This document shows positions 1 through 8,892 of a stretch of DNA of 64,000 nt, one piece after another. This DNA comes from Dysgonomonas sp. HDW5A (lineage in GTDB: Bacteria > Bacteroidota > Bacteroidia > Bacteroidales > Dysgonomonadaceae): positions 1,240,001 through 1,304,000 of the forward strand of contig NZ_CP049857.1 of the NCBI RefSeq assembly GCF_011299555.1, read 5' to 3'. The stretch's first letter is position 1. Each line of letters begins with the position of its first letter. The translations under genes were made by a program, and so were the position numbers. The notes beneath the pieces were generated by a model, which saw nothing but the letters and a program-made list of their open reading frames with translations, had not been told where the DNA came from and did no database searches.

Positions 1-861
1 ACGATAGAACCTCGCGTAGGAGTAAAATGGCAAAGCAGTAGTAAAACCTCATTTGCATTAGCATATGGTCTTCATAGCCGGATGGAAAAGATGGACGTAT
101 TTTATGTAAAAACTGCCGGATCGAATAATAAACCGGTAAATAAGGATCTTGATTTTACAAAAGCTCATCACATTATGCTTACCTACAATTATGCCATATC
201 AGACAATGTGAACCTGAGGATTGAACCCTATTTTCAATATCTATACGATGTTCCTGTAATAGCAGACAGCTCTTTCTCGGTACTTAACCGTAACACGTTT
301 TATGTAGAGGATGCTCTTGTAAATAAAGGAAAAGGACGCAATTATGGTGTTGACATCACTTTGGAGAGGTATCTGGATAAAGGACTGTATTATATGGTTA
401 CAGGATCGATATTCGACTCTAAATATAAGGGAGGAGATGGAGTTTGGCACAACACTAAATTTAACCGTAACTTTGCGTTTAATGTACTTATAGGTAAGGA
501 GTGGACTATGGGACGTAATCGGCAAAACACGCTGGGAGCCAATCTAAAATTCACCATACAAGGAGGCGAACGATATTCACCGGTTGATGTTGAAGCAACA
601 TTAAATCATCCTGATAAAGAAACTCAATACAATGAGAACAAGGCTTATTCTCAACAATTTTCGCCTATGTTCGTAACCAACGCGACTGTTAGCTTTAGAA
701 TGAATAAGAAAAAGGTATCGCATGAGTTCGCTGTCAAATCTCTCAATACAACAGGATTTAAGGAGTATTACGGACATCAATATAATATAAGATCGGGAGA
801 GATTGAGCCTTACCGACAAGCAACGTCAATACCTAACATCAGTTATAAGTTGGAATTCTAA
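1..861 (+). CDS. TonB-dependent outer-membrane receptor, C-terminal part (partial at window start)
   Basis: The frame is open from base 1 through the first ATG at 82, so this is the 3' end of a gene that begins outside the window. About 286 residues are visible. They look like the last strands of an outer-membrane beta-barrel: alternating hydrophobic and aromatic segments, a 'FEAxY-like' strand pattern (PRVGVKW, FALAYGLHSR), and a terminal YKLEF ending in the C-terminal phenylalanine expected for BAM-dependent insertion. The style matches the Bacteroidetes TonB-receptor/outer-membrane barrel family (OMP_b-brl_3 type) rather than SusC. The plug and TonB box are not visible, so the substrate cannot be guessed. 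It is 49 bp upstream of a LytS-like kinase on the same strand and may be co-transcribed with it. Confidence 0.8.
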   Translation, partial: TIEPRVGVKWQSSSKTSFALAYGLHSRMEKMDVFYVKTAGSNNKPVNKDLDFTKAHHIMLTYNYAISDNVNLRIEPYFQYLYDVPVIADSSFSVLNRNTFYVEDALVNKGKGRNYGVDITLERYLDKGLYYMVTGSIFDSKYKGGDGVWHNTKFNRNFAFNVLIGKEWTMGRNRQNTLGANLKFTIQGGERYSPVDVEATLNHPDKETQYNENKAYSQQFSPMFVTNATVSFRMNKKKVSHEFAVKSLNTTGFKEYYGHQYNIRSGEIEPYRQATSIPNISYKLEF

Positions 862-910
862 GTGCGAATAAAAATAAAAGATTAATTTCGAAGATAAAAA
901 TCAACTCTAT

Positions 911-1972
911 ATGCAAGAATCAATAAAAACAACGTTTCTATACCGATTTCTCACCAGTTCTAAATATAGGATAATGAGGCATATATTGTTGATATTCTTC
1001 GTTTTGCTTATTATATCTTTTAATCAGACATATATTACTTATCAGCCAAATCTAGAAATATTAGGCTCTAAAATATATGTATTAGCTCTAATTACTACTG
1101 TTGTATATATCATCATCATCTACTTAAATCTTTATGTACTTGTACCCCGATTGCTTTTACAAAAAAGATATCTTGCATACGGCAGTATATTATCGGGATT
1201 GGTCTTACTACTTGTTATAGCACTCAATGTTCAGGAGTATACAGCATATACAATATTAGGTATACCTCATGTACGTAGTACGTATTTCAATTATGTAACA
1301 TTACTTGATGGTATATCCAACTTCACCATCAACATGTTATGTATTGCAGGAGGTTCGATGATTATTTTATTGAAGTATTGGATGGAGAATGAACAGAAAG
1401 TAAATCAACTCCAAAATGAACAGATACAATCGGAAGTCGAACAATTAAAAGACCAGATAAACCCTCAATTCCTGTTCAACATATTAAACAGGGCAAGTGA
1501 ATTAGCCAAAACAGATCAGCGGTTAGCATCGAATATGCTTTTACAACTAAGCCACTTATTAAGGTATCAACTGTACGATTGTAGCAGGGATAAAGTTTTA
1601 CTCAATTCCGAAATCAATTTCCTGACCAATTTCCTGGCTTTAGAGAAGTTGTATTTCGACAGACTAGATTATTCTATATCTACCGAAGGTGATGTACATC
1701 GAATATTTGTTTCACCTCTGCTGTTTACTCCTTTTGTACAGAATGCAATAAATGAATTACAAATACAGGATAAAGAGCCTTTTATAAACCTACACTTTAA
1801 AGCGGATGGCGATACTGTTATTTTCACATGTAACCTCAACAATAGGGAAATCGGGATAGAAGATTCTGAACTTTCGGGTATTAAGCAACGGCTCAACCTA
1901 CTGTACAAAAGCAATTATAAGCTTTCAATTTCGAATGGAACTATAATATTAGAATTAAATACTCAGAAATAA
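911..1972 (+). CDS. LytS-family sensor histidine kinase homologue lacking the phospho-acceptor histidine (probable pseudokinase)
   Basis: This is a 353-residue membrane protein with about four predicted transmembrane segments (residues 20-160), a short coiled coil, and a His_kinase (LytS/YehU type) domain. The hallmark N-P-H-F-L-F-N motif reads NPQFLFN here: Gln186 (codon CAA at 1466-1468) replaces the histidine that is normally phosphorylated. The ATP-binding half is also eroded: the N-box is QNAINE instead of ENAIKH, and the glycine-rich G-box is reduced to SGIKQRL. By family logic it should not autophosphorylate. It overlaps the start of the next, intact kinase by one base (TAATG), so the two are translationally coupled. 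I infer a partner or allosteric role in a heterodimer with that kinase. The coding sequence is otherwise undamaged, which argues against simple decay. Confidence 0.85.
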   Translation: MQESIKTTFLYRFLTSSKYRIMRHILLIFFVLLIISFNQTYITYQPNLEILGSKIYVLALITTVVYIIIIYLNLYVLVPRLLLQKRYLAYGSILSGLVLLLVIALNVQEYTAYTILGIPHVRSTYFNYVTLLDGISNFTINMLCIAGGSMIILLKYWMENEQKVNQLQNEQIQSEVEQLKDQINPQFLFNILNRASELAKTDQRLASNMLLQLSHLLRYQLYDCSRDKVLLNSEINFLTNFLALEKLYFDRLDYSISTEGDVHRIFVSPLLFTPFVQNAINELQIQDKEPFINLHFKADGDTVIFTCNLNNREIGIEDSELSGIKQRLNLLYKSNYKLSISNGTIILELNTQK

Positions 1973-3087
1973 TGATAAAAAAGATAGAGGATAATCTCAA
2001 TAATTTTCTATTAAAGCCACAGTTCAGAATATACAGGCATCTGTTGTTATTACTAGTATCGATATCTATTGCCATGAATGTACTGTGGGATGTACCTGAT
2101 AAAATTATTTTAACCGACAACCGTATCTTTATAGCTGTTGCATATCTTGCAACTACTCTGGTAATGATATACTTCAACATCTATATACTGGTACCCAGGC
2201 TTTTAATTAAAAATAAATTCACCCAATACGTTCTGTCGGCCATAGGATTAGTCACATTCTCACTAATAGCGATTGTATTGATGCAGGAATTTCTGTATGA
2301 TGTGCCCGGTATTTCGAGGGAACATATTATCGAAAACCAAGTTAAGCCGAATGCACATCTGGCCGAAAATGATAAGTCGGGATCGATCGTTGCTGTTTTA
2401 ATTGGTGTTACCTCCTCCATATTCGGAACTGCACTTCTTATTGCGGGAGTATCTACGTTTATGCTCTTTAGGTATTGGACTATTAACAATCAGCGGATCA
2501 GCGATCTGCAATCGGCAACATTGCAATCGGAACTGAACTTTCTAAAGAGCCAGATAAATCCTCATTTTCTTTTCAATATGTTGAATAACGCCAATATTAT
2601 GGTGGATGAAGACCCCGAAACAGCTTCTCAAATACTGACAAAACTCGATGGAATGCTACGTTATCAAATAAATGACAGTATGAGGGACAGAGTCGATCTG
2701 GAAGAAGACATATTATTTCTGACCAGTTTTCTGGATCTGGAAAAAACCCGTCGCGATCATTTCGAATATACTGTCAGTAACGATGGAGACTTGAGTAATA
2801 TACAAGTACCACCATTATTATTTATTCCTTTTCTCGAAAATGCAATTAAGCACAATCCTGATAATAATAATTTGTCTTATGTACATCTCTATTTTGAATC
2901 ACGAAATAATCAATTGACATTTAGATGTGAAAACTCAAAGCCTGCAAATCCGATTGAACGAAAAGTAGGAGGACTAGGTTTGGCAAATATAAAGAGGCGC
3001 TTAGATCTTTTATACGGGAATAATTATTCCTTAGAATTAAACGAAACAGAAACAACCTATACGGTCAATTTACAATTTAAGGTATAA
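1972..3087 (+). CDS. LytS-family sensor histidine kinase (intact)
   Basis: This 371-residue protein is a paralogue of the preceding gene, with the same layout: an N-terminal tail, four predicted transmembrane helices (about 22-165), then a His_kinase domain. The catalytic elements are complete: QINPHFLFN with His198 as phospho-acceptor, ENAIKHN as N-box, and GGLGLANIKRRL as G-box. It should autophosphorylate and pass phosphate to the LytTR response regulator encoded 79 bp downstream (3167). The shared membrane topology with the upstream pseudokinase and the 1-base overlap suggest a tandem duplication followed by specialization. The signal sensed is unknown because no recognizable sensor domain lies outside the membrane region. 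A copy of the dispersed palindrome (3079-3110) begins inside its last codons. Confidence 0.9.
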   Translation: MIKKIEDNLNNFLLKPQFRIYRHLLLLLVSISIAMNVLWDVPDKIILTDNRIFIAVAYLATTLVMIYFNIYILVPRLLIKNKFTQYVLSAIGLVTFSLIAIVLMQEFLYDVPGISREHIIENQVKPNAHLAENDKSGSIVAVLIGVTSSIFGTALLIAGVSTFMLFRYWTINNQRISDLQSATLQSELNFLKSQINPHFLFNMLNNANIMVDEDPETASQILTKLDGMLRYQINDSMRDRVDLEEDILFLTSFLDLEKTRRDHFEYTVSNDGDLSNIQVPPLLFIPFLENAIKHNPDNNNLSYVHLYFESRNNQLTFRCENSKPANPIERKVGGLGLANIKRRLDLLYGNNYSLELNETETTYTVNLQFKV

Positions 3088-3166
3088 GATCTTTTTATTA
3101 CTTTGGCAAGAAAAAAAACAGAGATAGTAGCGACAGATACCGCATAACTATTTAACATTACTTATT

Positions 3167-3877
3167 ATGAGATGTATTATTGTTGATGACGAGCCGATAG
3201 CTCGAAAGGGTATAAAGAAGATAGTAGATCAGATTTCGGAACTGGAATTACTCGGTAGTTTTAACAGTGCTGAAGCCACCTCTATGTTTATGATGGGAAA
3301 TTCGGTCGATTTGGTTTTTCTCGATATCCAGATGCCGGGTATAAACGGAATAGAATTTGCCCGAAACATACCAAAAAATACGCTGATTATTTTCACCACT
3401 GCTTATTCTGAATATGCTTTGGATAGTTATGAAGTTGAGGCTATTGATTATCTGGTAAAACCGATAGAAGCCGATAGACTGAAAAAAGCGGTAGACAAGG
3501 CTATCTCATATCATTCGCTTTTACTATCGGAAGAAAACAAAAATGTCGGAAACGTTGAAGATGAATATATATTCGTAAAATCAGATCGCCGATATTTTAA
3601 AGTAAACCTAAAAGACATCCTTTTTATTGAAGGTTTGAAGGATTATGTTATTATCCAGTTGGCGGAACAGCGCATCATTACCCGAATGAATCTGAAAACA
3701 ATGCATGAATTGCTTCCTAAAAACACATTTCTGCGGATAAACAGATCCTATATAGTAAATACCACGCATATCGATTCGTTTGATAATAATGATATTTTCA
3801 TTCAAAAGTATGAGATTGCAATAGGCAGTTTCTACAGAGACTTATTCTTTGAAGAGTTTGTGTCTAAAAAAGGATAA
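3167..3877 (+). CDS. LytTR-family response regulator
   Basis: The 236-residue protein has an N-terminal receiver domain (acidic pair DD at residues 7-8, phospho-acceptor Asp53 in FLDIQMPG, conserved Lys in YLVKPIEA) and a C-terminal LytTR DNA-binding domain from about residue 130 (FVKSDRRYFKV, FIEGLKDYVII, FLRINRSYIVN). This is the standard AgrA/LytR-type architecture, which binds paired direct repeats upstream of target promoters. It is the last gene of the kinase-pair operon and the obvious phosphate acceptor for the intact kinase at 1972. A strong bidirectional hairpin terminator follows (3884-3928). Targets cannot be identified here. The TonB receptor just upstream is a candidate. Confidence 0.93.
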   Translation: MRCIIVDDEPIARKGIKKIVDQISELELLGSFNSAEATSMFMMGNSVDLVFLDIQMPGINGIEFARNIPKNTLIIFTTAYSEYALDSYEVEAIDYLVKPIEADRLKKAVDKAISYHSLLLSEENKNVGNVEDEYIFVKSDRRYFKVNLKDILFIEGLKDYVIIQLAEQRIITRMNLKTMHELLPKNTFLRINRSYIVNTTHIDSFDNNDIFIQKYEIAIGSFYRDLFFEEFVSKKG

Positions 3878-3883
3878 CATATT

Positions 3884-3928
3884 CAAGATACAAAACCCTC
3901 AGCTCTAATTGGGGGATTTTGTATCTTG
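3884..3928. terminator. Bidirectional intrinsic terminator between convergent genes
   Basis: CAAGATACAAAACCC pairs with GGGATTTTGTATCTTG across a short loop, with A/T-rich flanks on both sides. It sits exactly between the LytTR gene and the convergent DUF1349 gene. Confidence 0.8.
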
Positions 3929-3941
3929 TTATATTCGGAAC

Positions 3942-4613
3942 CTATTCCCCATTTCTGATATTATTCAATTTTCTTGCTGTATATTGTATATCGGTGAACA
4001 CTCCATTGAATGACTCTCCTTTAGGAGACTGAGACAGGAAACCTATTTTCAGATCATTATTCGGATTAAGGTAGAAATAACGAACCATATTCCAGTATCT
4101 TCCATCCAGAGAATAATGAAATGCATAAGCCCCATTACCAAGTCCGGCAATTCTTAAATATACTTCTTCTCTAGAAATTGTCTCGTGATTGCTATCGTCC
4201 GAAAACTGATTGGTTACTACCGAAACAACCATCGGCTTATATTGAGGAGAATATTCGAGACACAACTTTGCCCACTGATTGTTATTGCCATAAACCATAA
4301 GCACTGCGGCATCAAAAACCGACCTGAAGTTTCCAGAAACTTTACAACTAAAGAGAAATGTTTCATCGGGTTTGAATAAAGCCATCGGGGCACTATTAGC
4401 TTGTGATAATCTCTGAGGATCTATAAATAATCGAGAGTCTCTTCCTGCATTTATCGAAAGTGTGTTGCCCGATACATTCCAATTTAGAGGGGTATTAACC
4501 CAACTAATGTTTTTCGGAATAGAACTTAACTCTACTTTTTGGTGATTCGACTGTGAGAAACTGTACTGAATACAGAAACCAACAAACACACATAATATCA
4601 GTATCTTTTTCAT
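3942..4613 (-). CDS. Secreted DUF1349-domain (concanavalin-like) protein
   Basis: This 223-residue protein has a signal peptide (MKKILILCVFVGFCIQYSFS, then Q). The remainder resembles the DUF1349 fold, a jelly-roll/concanavalin-like domain found alone or attached to glycoside hydrolases: FLFSCKVSGNF, DAAVLMVYGNNNQWAKLCLEY, YSLDGRYWNMVRYF, KIGFLSQSP. Such domains are often annotated as regulators of enolase-like genes, without good functional proof. Here it is a single-domain exported protein, probably periplasmic or surface-exposed, and possibly carbohydrate-binding (inference). It stands alone, convergent with the LytTR gene and divergent from the next kinase gene across a 288-bp gap. Confidence 0.75.
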   Translation of the reverse strand: MKKILILCVFVGFCIQYSFSQSNHQKVELSSIPKNISWVNTPLNWNVSGNTLSINAGRDSRLFIDPQRLSQANSAPMALFKPDETFLFSCKVSGNFRSVFDAAVLMVYGNNNQWAKLCLEYSPQYKPMVVSVVTNQFSDDSNHETISREEVYLRIAGLGNGAYAFHYSLDGRYWNMVRYFYLNPNNDLKIGFLSQSPKGESFNGVFTDIQYTARKLNNIRNGE

Positions 4614-4901
4614 TGTATATAATATATTAAAGGTTATATATAAAACACACTAGGCTGCTAAACTGAAAGATATATAAGCAATTAAAGATATACTAAATTC
4701 AACTAAATATAACTTTATCCATACGAAAATATAATATTATTAGTTCTGAATCCTGCAAAACAGATATAACCCTAAAGTTCTATCAAACAAAAAACAATAT
4801 AGATTGTTTCTTAATCATTATCGGTTTTGTTAGAGTACTTTGAGATAAAAGCTATATTTTTATAGTGTCTAGTAACTCTACTTGAATCAAAAAAAATTGA
4901 A
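4614..4901. other. Divergent intergenic region (288 bp)
   Basis: Very AT-rich spacer between the divergent DUF1349 and kinase genes. It must hold both promoters. A TACTTTG-like stretch near 4837-4843 could serve the plus-strand kinase, but I see no exact TANNTTTG box, repeat or coding signal. Confidence 0.4.
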
Positions 4902-5651
4902 ATGTATATAAGTTCTGTTTCTTTTCTCATTATCCTGATTCTTGGACTTGTTTCTGTAATAATATACTTATATATTCGGTTGAAAGATTCTGAAAAAAAG
5001 AAAAAAGAATTCGAAGGTCGTATTCAGGTTATGCGTAACGGTGCAGACAGCATACATCTGGATACAATAGAGACTGTACTTAATCCACATCTTTTCAAAA
5101 ACATATTGAACTCGGTACAATCGCATGCTTATCAAACTTATTTTGCATTGGATAAGTTAGCGAATATACTTGATTATATTTTATATGAAAGTAAGAATAA
5201 ATTTGTCACACCTAAAGAAGAGATTGAGTTTGCAAAAGACTTAATTGAAGTCAATAAAATAAAGCTAAGCCCTTTATTTGAGCTGACAGTAAAGACTAAA
5301 ATAGACGAAACCTCCTCTCTATATTCTCAAAAGATTTTAGCACCTTTAATATCCATTGACCTTATAGAGAATGCCTTTAAACATGCCGACCTTCAAAGTC
5401 CCGATGCGTATATATCCATTGTATTCGAGTTTAAAGACAATGTTTTCAGTCTTATAGTTTCGAATAAAATATCACCTAAAATGAGCCTTAAAAAAGAAAA
5501 AGGAGGAATCGGTGCAATCAGCTTCGAGCAACGTTTAAACATACTTTATAAAGGTTGTTTCGACTTGGAAAGGCTTATTGATGATGATGCATTTATTGCC
5601 CGTTTAAAAATTGATTTGAATGAATACAAAACTAAGATGTTTAATTCTTGA
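4902..5651 (+). CDS. Short single-helix LytS-like histidine kinase with atypical H-box
   Basis: The 249-residue protein has one N-terminal transmembrane helix (about residues 5-27), a short charged linker, and a His_kinase-like domain. The H-box reads LNPHLFKNILNS (His63) instead of INPHFLFNTLN, so the histidine is kept but the following FLF is altered to LFK. The N-box IENAFKHAD and a reduced GGIGAISFEQRL G-box are recognizable. It differs strongly from the tandem pair upstream and has no room for a periplasmic or multi-helix sensor. Its 3' end overlaps the start of the response regulator by 32 bases, so the two are translationally coupled. Autophosphorylation is probable but less certain than for the kinase at 1972. 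Confidence 0.8.
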   Translation: MYISSVSFLIILILGLVSVIIYLYIRLKDSEKKKKEFEGRIQVMRNGADSIHLDTIETVLNPHLFKNILNSVQSHAYQTYFALDKLANILDYILYESKNKFVTPKEEIEFAKDLIEVNKIKLSPLFELTVKTKIDETSSLYSQKILAPLISIDLIENAFKHADLQSPDAYISIVFEFKDNVFSLIVSNKISPKMSLKKEKGGIGAISFEQRLNILYKGCFDLERLIDDDAFIARLKIDLNEYKTKMFNS

Positions 5652-6336
5652 TGACGAATTACCGGGTCTCACCTATCTGAAAATGTTATGTGAACAAATA
5701 CCTGAGGTAGAAGTAATCAAGGCTTTTAATAATCCGAAACTATTTCTGGATGAAATTCATTCACTGGAATTTGACGCCTGCATACTAGATATCGAGATGG
5801 GAGAAATAAACGGACTCCAAATTGCCAATATACTCAACGATAAGGCGATTATTTTTGTAACAGCTTATAAAGAATATGCAGCAGAAGCTTTCGACCTGAA
5901 TGCTGTGGACTATGTAAGGAAACCGATTCAGAGAGATAGGCTTAAACAGGCAATTGACAGAGCTATTCAAAGGGTAGAAAAGGATCATCAGAAGAAAAAT
6001 TTCGTACAGTTTAATAGCGAAAAAGGAAAAGTATTGTTATTCTTCGATCAAATAAATTACATCACTATTGCTGATTCCGATAGCAGAGATAAAATAGTCT
6101 ACTTAAATGACGGGAAGAATCTTATCCTTAAGAATATCTCATTCGAGAAGTTATTAAGTCTGCTGCCTAACGATATGTATTGCAGGATTAATAAAAAGGA
6201 AATAATCGCACTGAAAATTATTCAATATTTCTCTCACGATGAAATAATTTCGACCATTCTGCAAGCCGGAACTCCGGTTCGCTTCTTTCTAACAGACACC
6301 TACCGTACAGAGTTCATGAAGAAAATCAACCCATAA
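5620..6336 (+). CDS. LytTR-family response regulator
   Basis: The 238-residue protein has a receiver domain (DDE at 11-13, phospho-acceptor Asp57 in CILDIEMGEING, YVRKPIQ) followed by a divergent LytTR DNA-binding domain (VQFNSEKGKVLLFF, INYITIADSDS, YCRINKKEIIAL). The start ATG lies inside the end of the kinase gene, a 32-base overlap that signals strict co-expression. The DNA-binding half is less canonical than in the regulator at 3167, so the binding site is probably different. With the short kinase it forms a second two-component pair 1.7 kb from the first. Possible cross-talk between the two is inference. Confidence 0.9.
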   Translation: MNTKLRCLILDDELPGLTYLKMLCEQIPEVEVIKAFNNPKLFLDEIHSLEFDACILDIEMGEINGLQIANILNDKAIIFVTAYKEYAAEAFDLNAVDYVRKPIQRDRLKQAIDRAIQRVEKDHQKKNFVQFNSEKGKVLLFFDQINYITIADSDSRDKIVYLNDGKNLILKNISFEKLLSLLPNDMYCRINKKEIIALKIIQYFSHDEIISTILQAGTPVRFFLTDTYRTEFMKKINP

Positions 6337-6477
6337 AATCTCACTATTTTGTGTTTCATTTCAATATTTTACCCACTCATTACATTTCTGCCTGATTTCG
6401 TTTCGTTGGATACTTTTCGATCTATTAATATTAATAATTTTACATCATAACGTCATCATACAGAAATTATCCGGAGC

Positions 6478-8757
6478 ATGAAAAAATTTAAAAACTCACT
6501 CTTTTACATTCTCATCATAGGAGGCTTCTCCACACTTATGTATTGGATTTTATGTGTTGGAAAACACCTCGAAGACGGAAGAGGCATCATAGTCAACTCT
6601 TCGAAAAAAAATGCTCTACAAGAATTTGGCGATAGTCTTTTAGGTAACCTCAATCATTCTATCGGATTATTATTACTTCAGATCATAACAATAATCATTG
6701 TAGCCCGTGCCTTTGGATGGGTATTCAAAAAAATGGGGCAACCCATGGTTATCGGCGAGATACTTGCAGGGATTGTACTCGGACCATCTTTATTAGGTTT
6801 ATCCTTCCCCGATGTTTCAGCCTTTTTATTTCCTCCGCAGTCATTAGGTAATCTTCAAATACTAAGTCAAATAGGGTTAATCCTCTTTATGTTTGTCATA
6901 GGGATGGAACTCAATCTAAAAGTTCTCCGTAACAAAGCACACGAAGCAGTAGTTATAAGTCATGCAAGTATAATAGTTCCCTTTGCTGCCGGATTGGGCT
7001 TGGCTTATTTCATATATGCCAGCCATGCACCCGAGCATGTTGAATTCGCCTCTTTCGCCTTATTTATAGGTATTTCGATGAGTATAACCGCATTTCCTGT
7101 TTTGGCTCGTATTATTCAGGAAAGAGGAATCCATAAGACCAAATTGGGAGCAATAGTAATTACCTGTGCCGCTGCCGACGATATTACAGCCTGGTGTATA
7201 TTAGCTGTTGTGATCGCCATTGTTAAAGCAGGTTCTTTTGTCAGTTCATTGTACACCATAGCATTGGCTGTCGGATATGTAATCTTTATGATAAAGCTGG
7301 TACGTCCTTTCCTAAAAAGAATAGGCGAACTATCTCAAACAGAAAAACATTTAAGCAAAACTCTTGTAGCCTTGTTCTTTCTGGTATTGCTTATATCCTC
7401 TTTTATTACCGAAACCATAGGTATACATGCACTTTTCGGAGCATTTATGGCAGGAACCATTATGCCTGACAATATGCGTTTCAGAAATCTGTTTGTTGAA
7501 AAGATTGAAGATATTGCTTTAGTTTTATTCCTGCCGCTATTCTTCGTTATAAGTGGTCTGAGAACAGAAATCGGTTTATTGAACGATCCTTCACTTTGGA
7601 GAATTACGGGACTAATTATTTTAGTTGCTGTATCGGGTAAATTTATAGGAAGCGCATTAGCTGCCAAATTTGTAGGACAAAACTGGAAAGACAGCCTCAC
7701 CATCGGTACTTTGATGAATACCCGTGGATTGATGGAACTCGTGGTCTTGAATATAGGTTATGATCTGGGAGTACTAAATGCCGAAATATTTGCCATGATG
7801 GTTATTATGGCACTGGTAACCACCTTTATGACAGGTCCTATATTGAATCTTATAAATAGACTATTCAAAAAAGACGAAGAAGCTGTCAACGAAAAGATGT
7901 ATGATTTAGCACGTTACAAACTTCTGCTCTTTTTCCGTAATCCGAAAAAAGGAACAGCACTGGTTCGGTTGGCTAATGCTTTATCTAAAAAGGTAGATGA
8001 TAATACTTCGATCACAGCTATACACCTGACCGTTCCGACAGGATTACATCATATCGATGCCGATATTTATGAAAAAGAGAACTTTGCTCCTGTCATTGCT
8101 GAGGCTCACTCATTAAATCGGAAAATAATATCTCTATTCAAAATTTCAAACGATATAGGAGCGGATGTGACGGATGTTGCCAACAGAGGAGAATACGACC
8201 TCTTACTTATGAACCTCGAAGAATCGATATTCGACGGAAGCGTTTTAGGAAGAGTACTTGGTTTCACTACTCAAATTATTAATCCTGAGAAATTGATTAA
8301 TACAATGACCGGGAAGGAGAAGCTGATCGAGAATTCACTCATCGATAACAATACTCGGGTGATATTAGCCAAAGCAAAAATTCCCGTAGGCATTCTAATT
8401 GATAAAGACCTTCAAAAATTTGAGAATATCTTTATACCTCTATTCTCCGAGAACGATGAATTTTTAATTTTCTATGCTCAGAAACTAATACATAATATTG
8501 GTTCGCAAGTATCGGTATTGGATCAGGCTGATAAAGCGAAGAACCAGATCATCAAAGAAAAAATCAGACTGATAGAGCATAATGCTCCCAATCATATCAG
8601 ATCGATAAGCAAGGAATATATAAATGAAGAATTCCTTCATCAACAGGATTTAATTATTATCAGTCTCGAAAACTTCGATAAGTTATTTCAACTGCAAAAA
8701 GACTGGCTAGAAAAAGTGCCTTCTGTACTTATCTGCACACCGGATAAGATCTCATAA
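6478..8757 (+). CDS. CPA2-family cation:proton antiporter with C-terminal USP-like region
   Basis: This 759-residue inner-membrane protein has an N-terminal hydrophobic segment, then a Na+/H+ exchanger domain of about 12 helices (residues 60-455). Typical CPA2 sequence includes MGQPMVIGEILAGIVLGP, MFVIGMELNL, AADDITAWCILA (the conserved Asp pair) and TRGLMELVVLNIG. The last 300 residues are hydrophilic and resemble the universal-stress/nucleotide-binding tail of Bacteroidetes antiporters. It exchanges K+ or Na+ for H+ across the cytoplasmic membrane in pH or salt homeostasis. The exact ion cannot be read from sequence. It is monocistronic, ended by a hairpin at 8777-8816. Confidence 0.9.
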   Translation: MKKFKNSLFYILIIGGFSTLMYWILCVGKHLEDGRGIIVNSSKKNALQEFGDSLLGNLNHSIGLLLLQIITIIIVARAFGWVFKKMGQPMVIGEILAGIVLGPSLLGLSFPDVSAFLFPPQSLGNLQILSQIGLILFMFVIGMELNLKVLRNKAHEAVVISHASIIVPFAAGLGLAYFIYASHAPEHVEFASFALFIGISMSITAFPVLARIIQERGIHKTKLGAIVITCAAADDITAWCILAVVIAIVKAGSFVSSLYTIALAVGYVIFMIKLVRPFLKRIGELSQTEKHLSKTLVALFFLVLLISSFITETIGIHALFGAFMAGTIMPDNMRFRNLFVEKIEDIALVLFLPLFFVISGLRTEIGLLNDPSLWRITGLIILVAVSGKFIGSALAAKFVGQNWKDSLTIGTLMNTRGLMELVVLNIGYDLGVLNAEIFAMMVIMALVTTFMTGPILNLINRLFKKDEEAVNEKMYDLARYKLLLFFRNPKKGTALVRLANALSKKVDDNTSITAIHLTVPTGLHHIDADIYEKENFAPVIAEAHSLNRKIISLFKISNDIGADVTDVANRGEYDLLLMNLEESIFDGSVLGRVLGFTTQIINPEKLINTMTGKEKLIENSLIDNNTRVILAKAKIPVGILIDKDLQKFENIFIPLFSENDEFLIFYAQKLIHNIGSQVSVLDQADKAKNQIIKEKIRLIEHNAPNHIRSISKEYINEEFLHQQDLIIISLENFDKLFQLQKDWLEKVPSVLICTPDKIS

Positions 8758-8776
8758 ATCAGCTCCAATATATTTG

Positions 8777-8816
8777 TACCCATTCCGAAAATAATCTTCG
8801 GAGTGGGTATTTTCTT
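8777..8816 (+). terminator. Intrinsic terminator of the antiporter gene
   Basis: TACCCATTCCGAA pairs with TTCGGAGTGGGTA (one mismatch), followed by a T-rich tract. It lies 20 bp after the antiporter stop codon. Confidence 0.8.
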
Positions 8817-8859
8817 TAGATAAACGGACTTTTATATGCCTATATTCAATAATACATCT

Positions 8860-8867
8860 TATTTTTG
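8860..8867 (+). promoter_or_regulatory. Candidate -7 promoter box (TATTTTTG)
   Basis: Exact match to the Bacteroidetes TANNTTTG box, 25 bp upstream of the EamA gene start. No clear -33 TTTG partner was found. Confidence 0.5.
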
Positions 8868-8892
8868 CATATAGAAATTCACAAAGCTCATC

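Noticed and set aside
3942-4613. Enolase-regulator annotation for the DUF1349 gene
   Set aside because: The name is historical and the protein here is secreted, so no regulatory role is claimed.
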